From JAZREA01 sp045660545 (lineage in GTDB: Bacteria; Bacillota; Clostridia; Monoglobales; Firm-18): a DNA stretch of 64,000 nt. Below, piece by piece: positions 58,969 to 64,000 of this stretch. A program made the position numbers and the translations under genes. The DNA is taken from the NCBI GenBank assembly GCA_045660545.1, contig JAZREA010000012.1, positions 1-64,000 of the forward strand. Direction: 5' to 3'. Within the stretch, counting starts at the first letter, position 1. Each line of letters opens with the position of its first letter. Below the pieces are notes generated by a model. That model had not been told where the DNA came from and did not search any database. It saw only the letters and a program-made list of their open reading frames with translations.

Positions 58969-59747
58969 TGGACAGAAAGAAGCTGCTTGCAGCAGCAGAA
59001 AGCGACGAAGACAAGATTTTACTTTCTAAGATTTTTGACGTATTTTCATTTTCGGAGAGTAAAAACGTTATCAGAAATTCGCAGTTTTTAAACGGGCACG
59101 AAATTGTGCTGGCTAAAAAGGTTGCACAATGCTTTGACCTTGAATACGAGCTGTTTGGCGGCTACGACGAGGCGGAAAGGCAGATTTTGGTCTGTTACCC
59201 TGACTTTTTGGTGCCTGAGGCGGAGGACTTTCCGATTTGCATTATAAAGGCGCAGAGCAGGGGCGGACGCAGGCTTTCGCACAGAGACTACATGGGCGCT
59301 GTTTTAAACCTCGGGATTAAGAGGGAGAAGATTGGCGACATTTTAGTTTGTGACAGTTTTGCGTACATCTTTTGTATGGCTGACATTGCGGACTACATTG
59401 TTTCGCAGATTGACAAGATTGGAAACTGCGGAGTTAATATGTCGGTTTCGTCCTTTGACTGTGTGGATGTGCCGAAAAAACAGTTTAAGGAAATAGAGGC
59501 TTCGGTTAGTTCGGTAAGGCTTGACGCTGTTGTTGCAGCCGGTGTTGGAGTATCGAGGACGGAGGCTGCGTCGATTGTACAGCGCGGGCTTGTTAGCGTC
59601 AACTGGGAGGTGCGCGACAAAAGCGACTACCGACCGACACAGGGAGATATACTCTCGATACACGGCCACGGAAGAATATTGTTCTACAAAATTGGCGGGC
59701 AATCCAAAAAGGGAAGAACATTTATTGTTTTAAGAAAATATATTTGA
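58968..59747 (+). CDS. ylmH: S4-domain RNA-binding protein YlmH
   Basis: A 259-residue protein: N-terminal region of the YlmH type (FGGYDEAERQILVCYPDF, HRDYMGAVLNLGIKREKIGD) and a C-terminal S4 domain (SVRLDAVVAAGVGVSRTEAA, then VQRGLVSVNWEV). In B. subtilis YlmH acts in ribosome rescue by binding stalled 50S complexes. It overlaps ylmG by one base and precedes divIVA. Confidence 0.93.
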   Translation: MDRKKLLAAAESDEDKILLSKIFDVFSFSESKNVIRNSQFLNGHEIVLAKKVAQCFDLEYELFGGYDEAERQILVCYPDFLVPEAEDFPICIIKAQSRGGRRLSHRDYMGAVLNLGIKREKIGDILVCDSFAYIFCMADIADYIVSQIDKIGNCGVNMSVSSFDCVDVPKKQFKEIEASVSSVRLDAVVAAGVGVSRTEAASIVQRGLVSVNWEVRDKSDYRPTQGDILSIHGHGRILFYKIGGQSKKGRTFIVLRKYI

Positions 59748-59797
59748 TGTTGCATCAGCCGCTCGAGGCTTTTGCTTTTAAGAAAGGAATGATTTTT

Positions 59798-60466
59798 ATG
59801 CTTACACCACTTGACATTCAAAACAAGGAGTTTTCAAGGGAGTTTCGCGGATATTCTATGCAGGAGGTTGACGAGTTTTTAAACCTTGTTATTGACGGGT
59901 ACGAAAGACTCTACAAGGAAAACGTCGAGACCAAGGATACGGTTGTTAAGATGCAGGAAAGCTTAAAGCAGTATAAAAATCTTGAAAGCTCGTTGCAGAG
60001 CGCGCTTGTTGTTGCTCAGTCTGCGAGCGAGCAGGTGCAAAAGAACGCCGAGGAAAAGGCTGAAAACATAATTGCAGAGGCAAACAACAGGGCAAAGGAG
60101 ATTGTTGCAAACTCTTTTGAGGAAGTAAAGAAGCTTGAATACAGATTTGAAGAGCTAAAAAGAGGTATCGACGTTTACCGTGCTAAGATGACTGCTCTTT
60201 TAGAGTCGCAGCTTGGTCTTCTTAAAAAGGTGGAGACTTCTGACGAGACATTGGTAGAGCTTAAAAACATCAAAGAGGCTGTTGAAGAGGTAGAGGCGGC
60301 AGAACGCGAAATCGAAGAAAACCGCGTAGAATACACCGAGCCTTTACATATTGAAGTGGAAACGGAAGAGGAGCCGGCAAAACCCGAGGAGGAAAAGACG
60401 GGTGAGCTCGAAATCCACGACTACAACACCAAGGAGATTGAGTTTTTGTTAAACGCTGACAAATAA
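59798..60466 (+). CDS. divIVA: Cell division/polarity protein DivIVA
   Basis: A coiled-coil protein of 222 residues that binds curved membrane at poles and septa. The N-terminal MLTPLDIQNKEFSREFRGYSMQEVDEFL is the conserved lipid-binding head, followed by a long coiled coil (about 35-165) and an acidic Glu-rich tail. The ATG at 59798 follows GAAAGGA; an in-frame ATG nine bases upstream adds MIF. The ileS promoter overlaps its stop codon. Confidence 0.94.
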   Translation: MLTPLDIQNKEFSREFRGYSMQEVDEFLNLVIDGYERLYKENVETKDTVVKMQESLKQYKNLESSLQSALVVAQSASEQVQKNAEEKAENIIAEANNRAKEIVANSFEEVKKLEYRFEELKRGIDVYRAKMTALLESQLGLLKKVETSDETLVELKNIKEAVEEVEAAEREIEENRVEYTEPLHIEVETEEEPAKPEEEKTGELEIHDYNTKEIEFLLNADK

Positions 60467-60469
60467 GAT

Positions 60470-60498
60470 TTGACAAAACATATTTGTTATGCTATACT
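60470..60498 (+). promoter_or_regulatory. Sigma-A promoter of the ileS T-box transcript
   Basis: TTGACA at 60470, a 17-base spacer and TATACT at 60493, starting four bases after the divIVA stop. Confidence 0.87.
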
Positions 60499-60509
60499 AA
60501 ACAACGAAC

Positions 60510-60768
60510 ATAAAGAAAAATAAATACAAAGACTGTGACGAAGAGAGTAGGACATTCTAAAAGGCCAGAGCGAGTCGGGGACGGTGCAAGCCCGATGCTT
60601 AGTAAGTTTGTTTGAAAATCACTTCTGAGTTGCAGGCTGAAAGGTGGCAAATTTGCCATTTAGTAAGCTGTGCCGTTTTTCCCGACGTGATATGGGAAGC
60701 ATATGTTAGTATGTTAATAGGTGGTTTGCGGATTTAACTTCGTCCTATTACGGACGAAGTTTTTTTGC
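60510..60768 (+). ncRNA. T-box leader, isoleucine-specific
   Basis: Stem I shows GACGAAGAGAGTAGGA at its base and the distal CCAGAGCGAGTCGGGGACGG and GGTGCAAGCCC elements. The specifier is ATC (60618-60620) in GAAA-ATC-A, an isoleucine codon agreeing with ileS downstream. The T-box sequence AGGTGGTTTGCGGA (60719-60732) departs from the usual GGTGGNACCGCG core. The terminator is AACTTCGTCC with GGACGAAGTT then T (60736-60768). Uncharged tRNA-Ile would raise ileS expression. Confidence 0.9.
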
Positions 60769-60804
60769 TATTTTTTGGAACATAAGATTAAAGGAGGGTG
60801 TTTA

Positions 60805-63800
60805 ATGCTTTACAACAAGGTATCTACAAACCTTAGCTTTGTGGACAGAGAAAAGGAAACATTAAACTTTTGGAACGAAAACAAAATATTCGAAAAGAGT
60901 ATTGACGAAAGAAAAGAAGGGGAGAACTACACCTTCTACGACGGCCCACCGACTGCCAACGGAAAGCCTCACATAGGACACGTGCTTACACGTGTTATCA
61001 AGGATATGATTCCGAGATACAGAACTATGAAGGGATATCGCGTTTTGCGTAAGGCAGGATGGGACACACACGGATTGCCTGTTGAGCTTGAAGTGGAAAA
61101 GATGCTCGGCCTTGACGGCAAGGAGCAGATAGAAGGCTACGGACTTGAGCCCTTTATCAAGCACTGTAAGGAGAGCGTGTGGAAGTACAAGGGTATGTGG
61201 GAGGACTTTTCCAACACTGTCGGATTTTGGGCTGATATGGACGACCCTTATGTTACTTATCACAACGACTTTATCGAGTCGGAGTGGTGGGCTTTAAAGA
61301 AGATTTGGGAAAAAGATTTACTTTACAAGGGATTTAAAATTGTGCCATATTGTCCGAGATGCGGAACTCCGCTTTCGTCTCACGAGGTGGCGCAAGGATA
61401 CAAGCTTGTAAAAGAGCGCTCTGCGGTTGTACGCTTTAAGGCTGTTGGGGAGGACGCATATTTCCTCGCATGGACAACTACACCATGGACATTGCCTTCT
61501 AACACCGCACTTTGCGTAAACCCTGACGACATATACTGCAAGGTTAAGGCGGCTGACGGTAATGTTTACTACATGGCAGAGGCTTTGCTCGACAAGGTAC
61601 TTGGAACACTTGCTGAGGAAGGAAAGGCTGCTTACGAAGTTTTAGAAACTTACAAGGGAGCTGAGCTTGAATACAGAGAATACGAGCCGCTTTACGACTG
61701 TGTAAAGCCGATTTGCGAAAAGCAAAACAAAAAGGCACACTTTGTAACATGCGATTCGTACGTTACTATGGCGGACGGTACAGGTATAGTTCATATCGCT
61801 CCTGCTTTTGGTGAGGACGACGCAAATGTAGGTAAAAAGTACGACTTGCCGTTTATACAGCTTGTTGACGCGACGGGTAACATGACAGAGGAAACCCCGT
61901 TTGCAGGTCTGTTTGTAAAGGACGCTGACCCTAAGGTTTTGGTTGACTTGGAGTCGAGAGGTTTGCTCTTTGACGCACCGAAGTTCGAGCACGACTATCC
62001 GTTCTGCTGGAGATGCGACACTCCGCTTATCTACTACGCAAGAGAGTCGTGGTTTATAAAGATGACGGCTGTAAAGGACGACCTTATTGCCAACAACAAC
62101 ACTATTAACTGGATTCCTGAGAGCATTGGTAAGGGACGCTTTGGCGACTGGCTCAAAAACGTTCAGGACTGGGGCGTTAGCCGAGACCGCTACTGGGGAA
62201 CTCCGCTTAACATCTGGGAGTGTGAGTGCGGACACCGACACAGCATTGGCTCGATTGCAGAGCTAAAAGAAATGTCGGACAACTGTCCTGACGACATAGA
62301 ACTGCACAGACCTTATATCGACGCAGTTACGATTAAGTGCCCGAAGTGTCAAAAGCAGATGAGCAGGGTTAAGGAAGTTATTGACTGCTGGTTTGACTCG
62401 GGAGCTATGCCGTTTGCGCAGTGGCACTATCCGTTTGAAAACGAACAGATTTTCAACGAAAACTTCCCCGCAAACTTTATAAGCGAGGCTGTTGACCAGA
62501 CGAGAGGATGGTTCTATTCGCTACTTGCGATTTCGACCTTGATTTTCAACAAGGCGCCTTACAAAAACGTTATTGTTTTAGGCCACGTTCAAGACGAGAA
62601 CGGGCAGAAGATGTCCAAGTCTAAGGGCAACGCGGTTGACCCGTTTGAAGCGTTAGAACAGTTCGGTGCTGACGCTATCAGGTGGTATTTCTACTCCAAC
62701 AGTGCGCCATGGCTTCCGAACCGCTTCCACGCAGGCGCGGTTACCGAAGGACAGAGAAAGTTTATGGGTACGCTTTGGAACACATACGCGTTCTTTGTTT
62801 TGTACGCAAACATCGACGGCTTTGACGCTACGAAATACAAGCTTGAATACGACAAGCTGTCTGTTATGGACAAGTGGCTTTTATCAAAGCTTAACACATT
62901 GATTAAGACGGTTGATAACAACCTCGAAAACTACAAGATTACTGAGACTGCACGAGTTTTACAGGACTTTGTAGACGAGCTTAGTAACTGGTATGTCCGC
63001 AGAAGCAGAGAGCGCTTCTGGGGCAAGGAGATGACACAGGACAAGATTAACGCTTACATGACTCTTTACACTGCGTTAGTTCAGCTTGCAAAGGTCAGCG
63101 CGCCTATGATTCCGTTTATGGCGGAGGATATTTACAGAAACCTTGTGTGCTCGATTGACAAGGACGCTCCGATTAGTGTTCATCTTTGCGACTTCCCTGT
63201 TGCAAACGACGAATATATAGACAAAAAGCTTGAAGAAAGCATGGAACAGGTTTTGCAGATTGTCGTTTTGGGCCGTTCGTGCAGAAACGCGGCTAACATC
63301 AAAAACCGTCAGCCGATTGGCGAGATGTATGTTAAGTCTTCGTTTGAGCTTTCGGACTTCTACAAGGAGATTATCGAGGAAGAGCTTAACGTTAAAACGG
63401 TAGAATTTAAGGACGATGTTTCGGACTTTACTTCATACAGCTTTAAGCCACAGCTTCGTACGCTCGGACCTAAGTATGGTAAATACATCGGCGAGATAAG
63501 AAACGCACTTGCCTCTCTTGACGGCAACGCCGCTATGGCAGAGCTTGAACAAGACGGCGTGTTGAAGCTGCAACTTAACGATATCGTTGCAGAGCTTGAA
63601 AAAGAGGACCTCTTGATTGAAACTGCGCAGGTTGAAGGATTCTTGTCCGTTAGTGATTACGGAATTACAGTTATACTAAACACCAACCTTACACCAGAGC
63701 TGATTGAAGAGGGCTTTGTTCGTGAGATTATCAGCAAAATCCAGACGATGCGTAAGGACAGCGGCTTTGAGGTTATGGACAACATAGCGCTGTATCAAAG

Positions 63801-63957
63801 CGGTAACGACAAGATTAAGGCAATTATTGAAAAGAATAAAGAACAGATTGCAAACGACGTTTTAGCCGTAGAGGTTTTACTCGACACTGAGTGTGACAAC
63901 CAAAAGGAATGGGATATAAACGGAGAAAAGGTAACTCTTGGCGTTATAAAAAAATAA
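60805..63957 (+). CDS. ileS: Isoleucyl-tRNA synthetase (type 2)
   Basis: Class I synthetase of 1050 residues. The HIGH motif is KPHIGHVLTR, the KMSKS motif is GQKMSKSKGNAVDPF; the editing domain has TTPWTLPSNTALCVNP. Zinc-site Cys occur in CPRCGTP and the CECGHRH/CPKCQKQ regions. Features such as NTVGFWADMDDPYVTYHNDF and the long C-terminal region place it with the eukaryote-like type 2 enzymes, which tend to resist mupirocin. The ATG at 60805 follows AAAGGAGGGTG. Controlled by the upstream T-box. Confidence 0.97.
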   Translation: MLYNKVSTNLSFVDREKETLNFWNENKIFEKSIDERKEGENYTFYDGPPTANGKPHIGHVLTRVIKDMIPRYRTMKGYRVLRKAGWDTHGLPVELEVEKMLGLDGKEQIEGYGLEPFIKHCKESVWKYKGMWEDFSNTVGFWADMDDPYVTYHNDFIESEWWALKKIWEKDLLYKGFKIVPYCPRCGTPLSSHEVAQGYKLVKERSAVVRFKAVGEDAYFLAWTTTPWTLPSNTALCVNPDDIYCKVKAADGNVYYMAEALLDKVLGTLAEEGKAAYEVLETYKGAELEYREYEPLYDCVKPICEKQNKKAHFVTCDSYVTMADGTGIVHIAPAFGEDDANVGKKYDLPFIQLVDATGNMTEETPFAGLFVKDADPKVLVDLESRGLLFDAPKFEHDYPFCWRCDTPLIYYARESWFIKMTAVKDDLIANNNTINWIPESIGKGRFGDWLKNVQDWGVSRDRYWGTPLNIWECECGHRHSIGSIAELKEMSDNCPDDIELHRPYIDAVTIKCPKCQKQMSRVKEVIDCWFDSGAMPFAQWHYPFENEQIFNENFPANFISEAVDQTRGWFYSLLAISTLIFNKAPYKNVIVLGHVQDENGQKMSKSKGNAVDPFEALEQFGADAIRWYFYSNSAPWLPNRFHAGAVTEGQRKFMGTLWNTYAFFVLYANIDGFDATKYKLEYDKLSVMDKWLLSKLNTLIKTVDNNLENYKITETARVLQDFVDELSNWYVRRSRERFWGKEMTQDKINAYMTLYTALVQLAKVSAPMIPFMAEDIYRNLVCSIDKDAPISVHLCDFPVANDEYIDKKLEESMEQVLQIVVLGRSCRNAANIKNRQPIGEMYVKSSFELSDFYKEIIEEELNVKTVEFKDDVSDFTSYSFKPQLRTLGPKYGKYIGEIRNALASLDGNAAMAELEQDGVLKLQLNDIVAELEKEDLLIETAQVEGFLSVSDYGITVILNTNLTPELIEEGFVREIISKIQTMRKDSGFEVMDNIALYQSGNDKIKAIIEKNKEQIANDVLAVEVLLDTECDNQKEWDINGEKVTLGVIKK

Positions 63958-63958
63958 T

Positions 63959-63997
63959 AAAAAAGGATTTGAGGTTTAACCTCAAATCCTTTTTTTA
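63959..63997 (+). terminator. Terminator after ileS
   Basis: AAAAAGGATTTGAGG pairs with CCTCAAATCCTTTTT across a TTTAA-type loop, followed by T; it closes the window. Confidence 0.88.
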
Positions 63998-64000
63998 TTG

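Noticed and set aside
60721..60804. 28-codon N-terminal extension of IleRS
   Set aside because: It is translated from the T-box antiterminator/terminator; AAAGGAGGGTG precedes the ATG at 60805.

Overview
The window reads as chromosome of a spore-forming, low-to-mid GC Gram-positive bacterium of class Clostridia, probably a gut-type anaerobe. The evidence is: an uninterrupted sigK; the lepA-hemW-hrcA-grpE-dnaK-dnaJ-prmA order behind a perfect CIRCE operator; T-box leaders; strong AGGAGG ribosome binding sites; consensus sigma-A promoters; and the sepF/ylm/divIVA cluster typical of Gram-positives. Genus cannot be fixed from the sequence alone.

Layout. 1-10.7 kb is core: the end of rpsR, divergent aroA, lepA and hemW, then the CIRCE-controlled heat-shock operon ending in dnaJ and prmA, and a small conserved protein whose ribosome binding site lies inside a hairpin. 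10.7-13.2 kb is an ECF nickel/cobalt importer (cbiM(N)-cbiQ-cbiO) with a clear promoter and a palindromic operator. 13.3-20.4 kb holds sigK, a GIY-YIG protein, a discoidin-like protein, a carbohydrate cluster (GH105 unsaturated glycuronyl hydrolase, aldo/keto reductase, AraC regulator, sugar isomerase) and two half-size ChrA transporters.

21.3-26.0 kb is the most unusual part. It is AT-rich, all on the minus strand, and looks like an array of toxins and immunity genes. A 484-residue protein with a peptidoglycan-binding-like segment and a C-terminal His...Cys domain resembling circularly permuted NlpC/P60 peptidases is followed by a small polytopic membrane protein, two single-anchor proteins, a decayed second copy of the toxin, and three more paralogues of the small membrane protein.

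26.2-34.2 kb has two consecutive T-box-controlled units. The first (specifier CTC, Leu) precedes a LeuA-like protein that lacks the metal-binding motifs, a TIM-barrel/acyl-CoA-ligase fusion and an amidohydrolase. The second (specifier TTC, Phe) precedes phenylacetate-CoA ligase, an ACT-domain protein and a DUF554 membrane protein. I infer acid-activation routes induced when leucine or phenylalanine is scarce. 34.2-34.5 kb has tRNA-Trp, whose 3' end and terminator are duplicated around a small palindromic insert.

34.7-47.1 kb is mixed: a sugar isomerase, a Ca-type P-ATPase, an XRE-S24 regulator with a secreted foldase-like protein, argG-argH, and an AraC-linked cluster with an AroD-like protein, a collapsed SDR and a quinone oxidoreductase, then tRNA-Gly. 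47.2-64 kb is core again: typA, miaB, ylbF, mutS, mutL, miaA, an HlyD-like protein, yggS, sepF, ylmG, ylmH, divIVA, and ileS (type 2) behind an Ile T-box.
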